Below are positions 42,536 to 51,436 of a stretch of 61,160 bases of DNA, in pieces (positions within the stretch are counted from its first letter, which is position 1; every line of letters begins with the position of its first letter). The DNA lies in contig JAFGMV010000089.1 of the NCBI GenBank assembly GCA_016927315.1, positions 1-61,160 of the forward strand, written 5' to 3'. The stretch comes from Anaerolineales bacterium. Its GTDB lineage: Bacteria > Chloroflexota > Anaerolineae > Anaerolineales > Villigracilaceae. The translations under genes and the position numbers were made by a program. The notes below the pieces were generated by a model. The model ran no database searches. It saw only the letters and a list, made by a program, of their open reading frames with translations, and was not told the DNA's origin.

Positions 42536-44140
42536 ATGAAAATAGAACTACCCTGTGGAACCTATCAATTACCAGTTGATTGTGCTGCTTCACAAGAGAC
42601 CAATACCGGTTACCTCCTGAACGGCACAGAAATCAGTATCGAACTGCCATTTCGGGCCCAACAGTACTATCGACACGGCTGGCAGTCCTGGAGTTTGACT
42701 GCCTGGCTGCCGGCTGCGCAGCGCATCCCGGTCAGCCGCCCGACCATCTTCCATCCATTACAAACGGACCCCGGGTACGCCTACGCAAAGACCCATAACG
42801 GCTCCTGGGTCGGCGCTGTCCAGACGCCTGGAGGCGAGGTGCTGGTACTGGGAGCCCTGGAAATTGAAACGCATGTCTTTCTGGAAGGAAACAGGTTGGC
42901 AGGCCGGGTCGAAACGGGTGAACCGGCAACCTGGTACCTGGCAATGGGACCTGAAGACCTGGTGTTCGCCCGCTATGCTGAACTGCTGGGAGAACGCTTC
43001 GGGACCGGTCTGGCAGATCGTCCTCCGTGGGTCTGGTGTTCCTGGTACAGCCTGTATTCAGAAATTGATGAAGAAAAACTGCTGCACATCCTTGAAGAAC
43101 AAAAAGATCTGCCTTTTGAGGTCTTCCAGGTGGACGATGGTTGGGAGAAAAAGGTCGGTGATTGGGAAGCCAACCACAAATTTCCATCCGGTATGGGAGC
43201 CCTGGCTGAAAAGATCCATGCCGCAGGCCGCACCCCTGGCTTGTGGCTGGCGCCGTTACTGGTCGTTCCCTCCTCGAACTTATACCAGCAGCATCCCGAC
43301 TGGCTGCTGCGAGATAAACACAGAAGACCCGTCTCAGCCGGCTTCAATTTTTTTGAGCAGCTATATGCCCTGGATACCACCCACCCGGATGCCCTGGCCT
43401 GGCTGGCAGATTTGATGAAGAAAGTACGCGACTGGGGATTTGACTACCTCAAACTCGACTTCCTCTACGCCGGAGCCTTGCCGGGCAGGCGCTATCTCGA
43501 TATGCCGCGCGAAGCCGCATACCGGCACGGCCTGAGTGTGATCCGCAAAGCGCTGGGGGATGCTTACCTCCTGACCTGCGGCGCCCCAGTCGTGCCCTCC
43601 CTGGGCTTGTGCGACGGAATACGGGTTGGACCAGACGTGGCCGGCCACTGGGAGAGCCAGCGCGACACACGCCTGTTCAGTAATTACGCCATCCCCGGGA
43701 CGCGCAATGCTATCCGGACGACCCTGAATCGACTGTGGCTTAAACCAATTGTGCATACCGATCCGGATGTGGTTTACTTCCGTTCTCACGCCATCACAAT
43801 GACGGACCGGCACAAATCCCGGCTGCAGACTCTGGCGCAGATTTGTGGATTCAAAGCCACCTCGGACCTGCCCGCATGGTTATTGCCGGAAGAACGTCAA
43901 AGGCTGCTCCAGTTCTTCGGCCATCAACCGAAAATCAAGAAGAAGGATCGCTATAAGTTCCAACTGGATGATCAAGAGATTGACTTCACAGAAACAGTCC
44001 AGGTTCCCGAAAACACACCTTGGGATCGGTTGCTTGGATTTTTGCTCGGGTCGGTGGGCAACCTGCCATTTATTCTCAAAATTAATGCCCACCTGGCCCG
44101 TAAACAGGTACAAAAAGAACTCAAGCAGGAGACAAAATGA
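42536..44140 (+). CDS. GH36-type alpha-galactosidase
   Basis: 534 residues, the short GH36 form. RAQQYYRHGWQSWSLTAWLP is a typical early block, and the catalytic domain holds FEVFQVDDGWEKKVGDWEANHKFPSGM, DYLKLDFLYAG with the predicted nucleophile Asp, and CDGIRVGPDVAGHW with the predicted acid/base Asp. It removes terminal alpha-galactosyl units from oligosaccharides or glycolipids. No signal peptide is seen, so it acts in the cytoplasm. Start ATG 42536 with GAGGA seven bases upstream, in preference to an upstream in-frame ATG at 42497. It overlaps the next gene by four bases. Confidence 0.92.
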   Translation: MKIELPCGTYQLPVDCAASQETNTGYLLNGTEISIELPFRAQQYYRHGWQSWSLTAWLPAAQRIPVSRPTIFHPLQTDPGYAYAKTHNGSWVGAVQTPGGEVLVLGALEIETHVFLEGNRLAGRVETGEPATWYLAMGPEDLVFARYAELLGERFGTGLADRPPWVWCSWYSLYSEIDEEKLLHILEEQKDLPFEVFQVDDGWEKKVGDWEANHKFPSGMGALAEKIHAAGRTPGLWLAPLLVVPSSNLYQQHPDWLLRDKHRRPVSAGFNFFEQLYALDTTHPDALAWLADLMKKVRDWGFDYLKLDFLYAGALPGRRYLDMPREAAYRHGLSVIRKALGDAYLLTCGAPVVPSLGLCDGIRVGPDVAGHWESQRDTRLFSNYAIPGTRNAIRTTLNRLWLKPIVHTDPDVVYFRSHAITMTDRHKSRLQTLAQICGFKATSDLPAWLLPEERQRLLQFFGHQPKIKKKDRYKFQLDDQEIDFTETVQVPENTPWDRLLGFLLGSVGNLPFILKINAHLARKQVQKELKQETK

Positions 44141-44565
44141 ATGAAGAGAGTATAAAAGCACATATCTTCAAGCGACTGAGCCGGAACCACAACCCGGATG
44201 ATATTATCTTCGAACTCTGTGATCGCGCCAATATGTCCTGGCCTGAAGCCAAAAAGTTGGTTCATATGGTACAGCACGAACAGGGCAATGCCATCACACG
44301 GCGGCAGAGCCCGCTGTTGATTATGATCGGCCTGGTCGTTTTTGCTGGCGGAGCATATCTTCTGGTTGCATCTGGCGGGCTGATCTTCGAGCTGGTTTCC
44401 CAATTCAATATCACTGAAAGCGATCCCATACAAAATTTGGGGCCTCTGGCTTATCTGGCTTATTACGCCCCTTACGCCATTCCCAAAGCAGTCACCGGCC
44501 TGGCCATGATAATCGGCAGTATGGTTGGAATGAAGGATGTCTGGGTGGCAATTTTTGGAGATTAA
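44137..44565 (+). CDS. Two-helix membrane protein coupled to alpha-galactosidase, unknown function
   Basis: 142 residues. A cytoplasmic, charged N-terminal domain of about 55 residues resembles a small helical bundle (HNPDDIIFELCDRANMSWPEAKKLVHMV), then a membrane helix (about 62-88), an outer loop with YLAYYAPYA, and a second helix. It overlaps the galactosidase stop by four bases (ATGA), giving translational coupling. I do not know the family. Whether it acts with the galactosidase is not shown. Confidence 0.72.
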   Translation: MNEESIKAHIFKRLSRNHNPDDIIFELCDRANMSWPEAKKLVHMVQHEQGNAITRRQSPLLIMIGLVVFAGGAYLLVASGGLIFELVSQFNITESDPIQNLGPLAYLAYYAPYAIPKAVTGLAMIIGSMVGMKDVWVAIFGD

Positions 44566-44591
44566 TATTTTATAAGAATCTTTATTCCTGC

Positions 44592-44621
44592 TTGACTTTT
44601 GCCCCTAATTTATTGTATAGT
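44592..44621 (+). promoter_or_regulatory. Sigma-70 promoter of the ABC exporter unit
   Basis: TTGACT at 44592-44597 and TATAGT at 44616-44621, 18-base spacer. Predicted start about 44628, leaving a 75-base leader. Confidence 0.7.
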
Positions 44622-44639
44622 GTTATGCAGTTGTAAATT

Positions 44640-44675
44640 GGCACTGCGGCAAGTAGCGCTGTGCCTTTCTTTTCG
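44640..44675 (+). terminator. Leader hairpin with U-rich tail, possible attenuator
   Basis: GGCAC (44640-44644) pairs with GTGCC (44661-44665), extended inside by three pairs past a T-T mismatch; the loop is eight bases. TTTCTTTTC follows at 44666-44674. It lies inside the 5' leader, so it could attenuate the ABC exporter transcript. Confidence 0.5.
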
Positions 44676-44702
44676 CCAATATATGTCGAATAAGGAGACC
44701 CA

Positions 44703-45641
44703 ATGATCCAAGTAAGTGGGCTTACAAAAGACTATGGCGCCCGACGAGCAATTGATAATCTGACCTTCGAAGCCAAGCAAGGTGAAATCCTGGGCTTCCT
44801 GGGCCCGAACGGCGCCGGAAAAACAACCACAATGCGTATCCTGACCGGTTACATGCCGCCTACTCGGGGAGAAGCCTCTGTGGCAGGGTTCGATATCATC
44901 AGCGAATCACTAGAGGTCAGGAAACGGGTAGGTTACCTGCCAGAGACAGTACCTCTTTATCCGGATATGACTGCGTTTGACTATTTGATGTACATGGCTC
45001 AGCTTCGACACCTGGAAAATGCAGAAGACTGCGTTGATGACGCCCTGGAAATGGTCGGCATGGAAGAACGGGCAGACGGCCTGGTTGGCAAACTTTCCAA
45101 GGGCATGAAACAGCGCATCGGGCTGGCCCAGGCTCTGCTCCATAAACCGGAGGTCCTGATCCTGGATGAACCCAGCATCGGCCTGGACCCTGGTCAGGTG
45201 GTTGAAGTCCGCAAGCTGATCAAAAATATCGGTCAGGAACGGACCGTCCTGCTGTCCACCCATGTGCTGCCGGAAGCCCAACAGCTCTGTGACCGGGTCA
45301 TGATCATTAATAAGGGTCAGATCGTAGCGGAAGATACACCCGGGAACTTGCAAGCCCGCCTGGTCGGCGCCGAGCGTGCCAGCCTGCGGGTGCGCGGCAA
45401 AGCCGACAAACTTCTGCCCAAGATCCAGCAGATCAAAGGGCTGGAAAACGCCAGCCTGGATTCGGACGGCAGTCTGCAGTTCCACTTTTCCCCGAAGAAA
45501 GATGTGCGTCCGGAAGTCGCCAAAATAGCTGTTAACGCCGGTTTTGATTTACTGGAACTTAAGGCTGTCGGAATGAGCCTGGAAGAGATTTTCCTTGAAT
45601 TGACGCGGGAAGAAAAAACCGCTGAACCGGAAAGCGAGTGA
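44703..45641 (+). CDS. ABC transporter ATP-binding protein (GldA-like)
   Basis: 312 residues. Walker A GPNGAGKTTT at about residues 36-45, ABC signature LSKGMKQRIGLAQALLH, Walker B VLILDEPSIGLDPGQ and the H-loop STHVLPEAQQLC. The N-terminal VSGLTKDYGARRAIDNLTF and the C-terminal domain (RLVGAERASLRVRG, RPEVAKIAVNAGFDLLEL) match ABC-2 type exporter ATPases. Followed by a permease and a GldG protein, the set resembles the GldA/GldF/GldG family. The substrate is unknown; in Bacteroidetes the complex serves gliding and type IX secretion, but other lineages carry it without those. Confidence 0.94.
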   Translation: MIQVSGLTKDYGARRAIDNLTFEAKQGEILGFLGPNGAGKTTTMRILTGYMPPTRGEASVAGFDIISESLEVRKRVGYLPETVPLYPDMTAFDYLMYMAQLRHLENAEDCVDDALEMVGMEERADGLVGKLSKGMKQRIGLAQALLHKPEVLILDEPSIGLDPGQVVEVRKLIKNIGQERTVLLSTHVLPEAQQLCDRVMIINKGQIVAEDTPGNLQARLVGAERASLRVRGKADKLLPKIQQIKGLENASLDSDGSLQFHFSPKKDVRPEVAKIAVNAGFDLLELKAVGMSLEEIFLELTREEKTAEPESE

Positions 45642-45648
45642 GAAAACC

Positions 45649-46392
45649 ATGCGAAACATTTGGACAATCGCACGTCGTGAATACGATCTATACTTCATCA
45701 GCCCGATCGCCTATATCATCCTCTTCACCATGATGCTGGTATTAGGCATCATTTTTGGTGTTAACGTTCTGGGCGCCAGCCAGGCTGGCGTTTTTGGCGG
45801 TTATGTACCCGACACCACCATGATTACCAACTCAATGGTTTTCATGTTCCTTCTCAGCGCCCCGGCCATCACTATGCGCCTGCTGGCAGATGAACAACGC
45901 ATGGGGACCATGGAACTGCTGCTGACCGCCCCAGTGCGTGATGTGGAATTGGTATTGGGTAAATGGCTGGGCGCCTTCATGTTCATCCTGACCTTGATCG
46001 TCATGACCCTGGTCTTCCCACTGATGTTGAACCAGTTCACAGTACCCGGGATTGACTGGAAATTCATGCTCTCGGGCTACCTGGGCGTCTTGCTGGTAGT
46101 TTCGGCATTTCTGGGCATTGGCGTGGGTATTTCATCCATGTTCAGCAACCAGATTGCTGCCTTCTTCACAACACTGATCGTCCTGGTTCTGTTGTGGTGG
46201 CTGATCGGCGCACCGGCCAACCTGCTAGGAAAAGGTGGTGAACTGTTTGACTACCTGAGTATGCAGACGCACTACTACGACTCGATGGCCCAGGGAAAGA
46301 TATTCCTGGAAGATATCATTTACTACCTGAGCCTGACCTCGCTGGGCATATTCATCGGAACAATTTCAATCGAACTTCGGAGGTGGCGCTAA
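45649..46392 (+). CDS. ABC-2 type permease (GldF-like)
   Basis: 247 residues with six predicted membrane helices. ARREYDLYFISPIAYIILFTMMLVLGIIF at the start, MRLLADEQRMGTMELLLTAPVRDVELVLGKW (the coupling segment) and LGIGVGISSMFSNQIAAFF are typical of the GldF/ABC-2 family. It forms the membrane channel with the ATPase seven bases upstream. The TAA stop overlaps the ATG of the following GldG gene (TAATG). Confidence 0.92.
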   Translation: MRNIWTIARREYDLYFISPIAYIILFTMMLVLGIIFGVNVLGASQAGVFGGYVPDTTMITNSMVFMFLLSAPAITMRLLADEQRMGTMELLLTAPVRDVELVLGKWLGAFMFILTLIVMTLVFPLMLNQFTVPGIDWKFMLSGYLGVLLVVSAFLGIGVGISSMFSNQIAAFFTTLIVLVLLWWLIGAPANLLGKGGELFDYLSMQTHYYDSMAQGKIFLEDIIYYLSLTSLGIFIGTISIELRRWR

Positions 46393-48014
46393 TGAAGGAT
46401 TCTAAATTATCGCGTTATGCGTTCATCGGCCTGATCGTCGCAGGCCTGGCGCTAATTTCCAGCCTGGTTTTTGCGACAATGATCAGCCTGGAATACGTAC
46501 AGTTGTACACTCCAAAAAATCCGGACCTTCCGAAGTTGGGTCTCTATATCAGCCTGGGAGCAATCGTAATCGGTCTGGCCGCCGCCATCTTTATGGCTCC
46601 CGAACGCACCCGTCAAATGGTCAGCGGCCGCCAGGCCCGTTACGGAAGTAATGCACTGGTTCTCTCACTGGCATTTGTGGGTTTGCTGATAGCACTTAAC
46701 TTCCTTGCGAATAAAGCGCCAGAGTACAATGACCTTTTCAATGACCTTGAGCCTTTTGGCCCATATGACATGACCATAGACAAACAGAACACCCTGGCGC
46801 CGGAAACTCTGGAAGCGCTGGACAGACTCCAGGATGAGGTTACCGCCACTGCCTTTTATTCGTACCGGCTTAATCCGGAATCTGCCAGGGATATACTGTC
46901 TAACTTCGAAGACAACGGCAATGGAAATTTCAAATATCGTTTTGTCGACCCCGACTCGAATCCGCTTGAAGCCCAGAGTATGGGCATAACCGGAGACGGT
47001 AAGATCGTACTCCAGATGGGCGCCCAGCAAGAGATCGTGACTTCAGCCACTGAGAGTGAACTAACCAAGGCATTGATCCGCCTGATCGACCCAAAAGAAA
47101 GAGCCGTATATTTCCTGGTAGGACATCAGGAAGCAGATATCGAAGCGACCGACGAAGCCGCTTACAGCCAGCTGCGCCAGACCCTTGAAAATAAAAACTA
47201 TTCCGTCCAGCTGCTGAACCTTCTGGCTGATAAAGCCATCCCCGAAGATGCACTGGCAATCATCATTGCCGGACCAATCTATCCGGTTTCGTCAGAAGAA
47301 ATGGAACTGCTGACCGGGTATCTGGAAGCTGGCGGCGCCCTGGTGCTCATGGAAGATCCCACCCCCCTGACCCAGATTGGCAGTGATGATGCTTTGGCAG
47401 CCTATCTTCAAAAGGAGTGGGGGATCACTTTGAATAACGACCTGGTGGTCGACCCCAATGCAAATCCTGCCTCCCTGGCGATTTCGAATGCCTATGCACA
47501 GCACCCGATCACCGAAAAGATAAACGGGTTGGTGACCTTCTATCCGGTATCTCGCAGCCTGAGCACAGCCGAAGATACTGAGAGTATTCTCCTCACCCCC
47601 CTGGTAGTAACGAACCAGAATGCCTGGGGAGAGACAAATTTCGAAAGCATCCAAAACGATAATGTCAAATACAATGATGGCGAAGATATGCCTGGCCCGA
47701 TCGTCCTGGCAGTTGCGGCTGAAGACATGGTCAGTGGAGGCCGGTTGGTTGTGTTCGGTACATCGCAATTCCCGGCAAACCAGTATTTCACTTCTGGCTA
47801 CGGCAACGCCGATATGGCCGTCAATTCCATCGACTGGGCTGCCGAACAGGAAGACTTGCTGGCATTGACGCCCAAGGATACCGTCCAGCGCTCCTTCTCG
47901 CCACTCACACAAGGGCAGGTACTGGCAACTATGCTGGGTTCCATCTGCCTCATCCCCGGCATCATCCTGGTAGCCGGGATCGCGGCCTGGATCTCCCGCC
48001 GCAGACTGGGGTAA
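46392..48014 (+). CDS. GldG-family ABC transporter auxiliary protein
   Basis: 540 residues. Three N-terminal helices (about residues 9-32, 47-70 and 88-106) precede a large outer domain of the ABC_transp_aux type: LAPETLEALDRLQDEVTATAFYS, FVDPDSNPLEAQS, VYFLVGHQEADIEATDE, AIIIAGPIYPVSSEEMELL and RLVVFGTSQFPAN. A final membrane helix (LGSICLIPGIILVAGIAAW) ends in basic residues. The start at 46392 follows GGAGG eight bases away and is preferred to a GTG at 46383. GldG works with GldA/GldF; here the partner genes are adjacent and coupled. Confidence 0.9.
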   Translation: MKDSKLSRYAFIGLIVAGLALISSLVFATMISLEYVQLYTPKNPDLPKLGLYISLGAIVIGLAAAIFMAPERTRQMVSGRQARYGSNALVLSLAFVGLLIALNFLANKAPEYNDLFNDLEPFGPYDMTIDKQNTLAPETLEALDRLQDEVTATAFYSYRLNPESARDILSNFEDNGNGNFKYRFVDPDSNPLEAQSMGITGDGKIVLQMGAQQEIVTSATESELTKALIRLIDPKERAVYFLVGHQEADIEATDEAAYSQLRQTLENKNYSVQLLNLLADKAIPEDALAIIIAGPIYPVSSEEMELLTGYLEAGGALVLMEDPTPLTQIGSDDALAAYLQKEWGITLNNDLVVDPNANPASLAISNAYAQHPITEKINGLVTFYPVSRSLSTAEDTESILLTPLVVTNQNAWGETNFESIQNDNVKYNDGEDMPGPIVLAVAAEDMVSGGRLVVFGTSQFPANQYFTSGYGNADMAVNSIDWAAEQEDLLALTPKDTVQRSFSPLTQGQVLATMLGSICLIPGIILVAGIAAWISRRRLG

Positions 48015-48020
48015 GCCGCC

Positions 48021-48581
48021 ATGTTTCGACGTTCCACCTGGATATTCCTGGCTGCCGCGATCTTGGTCATTGGTGCAGCGATCTACCTGAACCTAAATCC
48101 ACCCACACCCGGCAGCGAGGCAACACCTGCGCCAACTTCGGATATCGCTTATCTGTTCAGCTCCAGTGAAGGCATTGCAACCGACATAACAATACAGGAT
48201 GCCGAAGCCAATCTGATACAGATTGCCCGCGATGAAGAAGGCTGGAAGATCGTAAAACCCGAAGAAACAGAAGCTGACCAGGGTCTGGTTGAAGCAGCAG
48301 CCACCCAGCTCAATGTACTGCGAATACTGAATACACTTGAGATCACACCAAAGGAAGTCGGCCTGGAAAAACCTGGGTATACGATCACCATTGGATTTTC
48401 AAGCAACAAGGAAGACAAATTGTTTATTGGTGCAGAAACTCCTAGTGGAGGCGGGTATTACGCACGCCTCAACGATGGTGGCATTATCATTATCGACAGA
48501 AACGGGATTGATGCACTTAAGAATTTACTTCTCTCGCCTCCTTACCTCGAGACGCAGGTTCCGACTCCAGGAAGCGGATAA
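48021..48581 (+). CDS. DUF4340 domain-containing membrane-anchored protein
   Basis: 186 residues. One N-terminal anchor helix (IFLAAAILVIGAAIYLNL), then a DUF4340-type outer domain with IAYLFSSSEGIATDITIQDAEAN, GWKIVKPEETEADQGLVEAAATQL and LEITPKEVGLEKPGYTITIGFSS. DUF4340 is regularly found downstream of GldF/GldG exporter genes. It is seven bases after the GldG gene, so it is in the same operon. Function unknown, perhaps a periplasm-side partner of the exporter. Confidence 0.87.
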   Translation: MFRRSTWIFLAAAILVIGAAIYLNLNPPTPGSEATPAPTSDIAYLFSSSEGIATDITIQDAEANLIQIARDEEGWKIVKPEETEADQGLVEAAATQLNVLRILNTLEITPKEVGLEKPGYTITIGFSSNKEDKLFIGAETPSGGGYYARLNDGGIIIIDRNGIDALKNLLLSPPYLETQVPTPGSG

Positions 48582-48626
48582 CCCTACGACTACCTGACAA
48601 GAAACCTACAGCCATCCCATGGGGTA

Positions 48627-48655
48627 TTGATTTTCAAGTCAAAAAAGAGTATTCT
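48627..48655 (+). promoter_or_regulatory. Promoter of rpoD
   Basis: TTGATT at 48627-48632, 17-base spacer, TATTCT at 48650-48655. Start expected near 48662, 33 bases before the ATG. Confidence 0.58.
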
Positions 48656-48694
48656 GGTCGTAAGATTTTAATTATAGGATGTGTCATCTAAAGT

Positions 48695-49912
48695 ATGGAT
48701 ATGGAAAAGATTTTGATGGTAGAAGCTGAAGAAGAGTATCCTGCCATCGCCCGTTTGATAGAACTAGGTCGTCAAAAGTCATATGTCACAATTGACGATA
48801 TTTTGCATTTCTTCCCAGAAGCCGAACAGGATGTTGAGCAGTTGGAAGAAGCATTTTCTGCCCTGTTAAGCGCCGGGATTGCCTTTGTTGAAGACGCTGC
48901 TTCGGTTTCCGAACCGACAGAAGATGATCTCGCCATCGTAGAAGGCGATGAAGATATTGACGAAGAGAAAGATCTGTCGCTGGATGACTATCTTGCCAAT
49001 ATCGACACAGATGACACCATCGGATTGTACCTCAAAGAGGTCAGCCGGGTTCCTCTGCTGACCGCTGAAGAAGAAGTTGAACTGGCACAAAGGATTGAGC
49101 GTGGCCGTATGGCCAGGGAAGAACTTGCCAAGGGTAATGTCAGCCCCCGGCGGCGGCAGGAACTGCGCCGGCTGGTCGAAGACGGCTGGGCAGCCCGTGA
49201 GCACTTGATCACCGCCAATTCGCGCCTGGTAATTTCTGTAGCCAAGAAATATATGGGCCGCGGGGTCCCCTTCCTTGACCTGATCCAGGAAGGCAACATC
49301 GGATTGATCCGCGCTACGAAGAAGTTCGATTACCGGCGTGGTCATAAGTTCAGCACATATGCAACCTGGTGGATCCGCCAGGCGGTAACCCGCGCAATCG
49401 CGGACCAGGGGCGCACCATTCGTGTCCCGGTTCACATGGGAGACCAGATCAACAAATTACTACGGGTTCAACACCAGTTGACCCAGAGATTAGGCCGAGA
49501 GCCATCAGTCGATGAACTGGCGGACGTACTTGAAGTACCCCCCAAAAAAGTGGAGAACATGATCCAGGTAGCCCGCCGCCCGCTCTCCCTGGAAACCCCC
49601 ACCGACGATGAGGAAGATTCAGTTCTGGGTGATTTCATCGAAGACGATGAAGCGCCGCCCCCAGACGACACCGCCACCTACAATCTGCTTAAAGAACATC
49701 TGACAGAAGTTATGGATGGACTGCCGCCCAGGGAAGTTCGGATCCTTCAACTGCGTTATGGGCTGCTTGATGGGCAGGCGTATACACTCGAAGAAGTTGG
49801 CCGTAAAATGGGTGTAACCCGTGAGCGTGTCCGCCAGATTGAGGCCCAGGCTTTGAGCCGCCTGCGGCATCCATCTATCCGGCGTAAACTGCGCGACTAT
49901 CTGGGTGAATAA
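48695..49912 (+). CDS. rpoD: Primary RNA polymerase sigma factor (RpoD/SigA)
   Basis: 405 residues. Region 1.1-like N-terminus ([19 protein letters not shown]), region 1.2 [28 protein letters not shown], region 2 ([53 protein letters not shown]), region 3 and region 4.2 helix-turn-helix ([29 protein letters not shown]) are complete. This is the housekeeping sigma factor that reads the -35/-10 promoters listed here. It has its own promoter and a strong terminator. Region 1.1 is short compared with E. coli, as usual outside Proteobacteria. Confidence 0.96.
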   Translation: MDMEKILMVEAEEEYPAIARLIELGRQKSYVTIDDILHFFPEAEQDVEQLEEAFSALLSAGIAFVEDAASVSEPTEDDLAIVEGDEDIDEEKDLSLDDYLANIDTDDTIGLYLKEVSRVPLLTAEEEVELAQRIERGRMAREELAKGNVSPRRRQELRRLVEDGWAAREHLITANSRLVISVAKKYMGRGVPFLDLIQEGNIGLIRATKKFDYRRGHKFSTYATWWIRQAVTRAIADQGRTIRVPVHMGDQINKLLRVQHQLTQRLGREPSVDELADVLEVPPKKVENMIQVARRPLSLETPTDDEEDSVLGDFIEDDEAPPPDDTATYNLLKEHLTEVMDGLPPREVRILQLRYGLLDGQAYTLEEVGRKMGVTRERVRQIEAQALSRLRHPSIRRKLRDYLGE

Positions 49913-49935
49913 CCCGGCGAATCGTTCTAAAAGTA

Positions 49936-49970
49936 ACTCCCGGTGGTTGCCCCGCCGGGAGTTTTTATTA
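49936..49970 (+). terminator. Intrinsic terminator after rpoD
   Basis: Arms ACTCCCGG (49936-49943) and CCGGGAGT (49955-49962), followed by TTTTATTA. On the minus strand the same hairpin follows the stop of the 5TM-GAF gene but lacks a long T-run there. Confidence 0.92.
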
Positions 49971-49982
49971 ATCGCTACAAAA

Positions 49983-51326
49983 TCAAGTCTTTTTCTTATT
50001 GCGTTCAAGTCGAACCTGTTCCTGTAGTTTCTTGAAATAATCAGATTCGGTGATCTCCTCCACCTGTCTGGAACGTTTCACTTCATCCAACTCGATTTTC
50101 AAGGTAGCAATCTGATCTTTTAACTGCTTTTCCCGCTCTATCACCTTTCTGGCATTGTAAATCGCTATTGCGGCTTGAGGTGCGATGGTTTCGAGCAGCT
50201 TCAGATCGTGGTTGTCATAGGAACCTTTCTTGACGCTTACCAATTCAATCGTCCCAACAATCTCCTGGCCGGTCAGCAGCGGCACACCAACAAAGCTGTT
50301 AATAATCTGCTGGTCGTCATCCAACTGCCGCCGGACAGGCTGCTGCGCTTGATGCATATCCACATCCGCAACCAGCAGGCTCTGGCGCCGTTCCGCTATC
50401 CAACCGGTGTACCCGCTGCCCATCTTATATACCTGCCCCCGCGTATCCAGGTAAACCGTCTCAGAACCAGCCCAGGCTTGCACACGCAGCAGGTTGTCCT
50501 GCTGGTCATAGAGGCAGATTTCGGCCCCATCAAATTCAATCATCCCCCGCACCCGGTCTAAAATCGTATGCAGGGTTTCATCCAGGTCCAGGCTGGCGAC
50601 AATTTCCTTGCTGATCAGGTGAACCATCTCCAGTTCATTGTTCCGCTGCTCGATCTGCCGGTAGAATTCATCCCTTTCTCCCTGGACTTTGATCTCCTTC
50701 AAATAGTTTTCCAGGGCAAAGAAGAAGATACCAACACCCAGACCATTGGCCAGGATCATCGGCATGGCCGCCCTGCGGATGACCAGATCCCAGGCCTGAG
50801 CAATGCTGGGCGCAGTAAACCACTCATCCGGACTGCCCGCCAGGATCAAACCTAAAAACATATGGAAACTTTCTCCCAACAGCGCAAAAAAAGTAGCCCA
50901 CAGTATGGGCAGGAGACCAAACTTCTTCCGGACCAACCCCGCAAAAAGACCCACCAGAATGGTACTGATTGAACAGGGGATGCAGGTATAGCCAAACCCT
51001 GTCCAGGTTTCCATCGCCGACCATCCCAACCAGAGTCGATGCAACCCGCCGATCAGACCAACCAGCAGACCAACAACCGGTCCCCCAACCAACCCGGCGA
51101 TCATCGGACCGGTATCACGCACATTGATAATCGCATCTCCAATAGGAACCCCGCCAATCGTTCCATAGATCGAAAATATCCCCAGAATACCCACAAATGG
51201 GATCGCTTCAATCAGACGCGGTTTCTTTCCTTCGATGAACACTCGAAAGAAACCAGCTCGAGAGATAACATATCCCAACAGGCAGATTACACATACCTTT
51301 TCAACCAGGGTGATCAACAAGTCCAT
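49983..51326 (-). CDS. 5TM-receptor (LytS/YhcK type) GAF sensor protein
   Basis: 447 residues. The N-terminal half has about six membrane helices with RDTGPMIAGLVGGPVVGLLVGLIGGLHRL, the 5TMR-LYT receptor signature. The second half starts with a coiled coil (REQ..EIEQRNNELEMVHLISKEIVASLDLDETLHTILDRV) and a GAF domain (EFDGAEICLYD, GSGYTGWIAERRQSLLV, SFVGVPLLTGQEIVGTIELV), then a basic Lys/Glu-rich helical tail. There is no kinase, HTH or GGDEF domain, so it is a receptor lacking an output. Start: ATG 51326, nine bases after GGAGG. It may signal through another protein by its tail. Confidence 0.85.
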   Translation of the reverse strand: MDLLITLVEKVCVICLLGYVISRAGFFRVFIEGKKPRLIEAIPFVGILGIFSIYGTIGGVPIGDAIINVRDTGPMIAGLVGGPVVGLLVGLIGGLHRLWLGWSAMETWTGFGYTCIPCSISTILVGLFAGLVRKKFGLLPILWATFFALLGESFHMFLGLILAGSPDEWFTAPSIAQAWDLVIRRAAMPMILANGLGVGIFFFALENYLKEIKVQGERDEFYRQIEQRNNELEMVHLISKEIVASLDLDETLHTILDRVRGMIEFDGAEICLYDQQDNLLRVQAWAGSETVYLDTRGQVYKMGSGYTGWIAERRQSLLVADVDMHQAQQPVRRQLDDDQQIINSFVGVPLLTGQEIVGTIELVSVKKGSYDNHDLKLLETIAPQAAIAIYNARKVIEREKQLKDQIATLKIELDEVKRSRQVEEITESDYFKKLQEQVRLERNKKKT

Positions 51327-51356
51327 TGAGTACAACCTCCGTACTCATATTATGAC

Positions 51357-51385
51357 CCGGTTTCTGATCTATAATCAGAAACCGG
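51357..51385. promoter_or_regulatory. Perfect 12-bp inverted repeat
   Basis: CCGGTTTCTGAT (51357-51368), five-base loop, ATCAGAAACCGG (51374-51385). It sits 31 bases upstream of the sensor start and 52 bases past the ctaA-ctaB stop. It can be an operator or a terminator of the oxidase operon; no strong T-run is present. Confidence 0.55.
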
Positions 51386-51436
51386 TAGTGTATGGTATTC
51401 GTTATTTATGTAGTATGAAGGGGATCGATGGAATTG

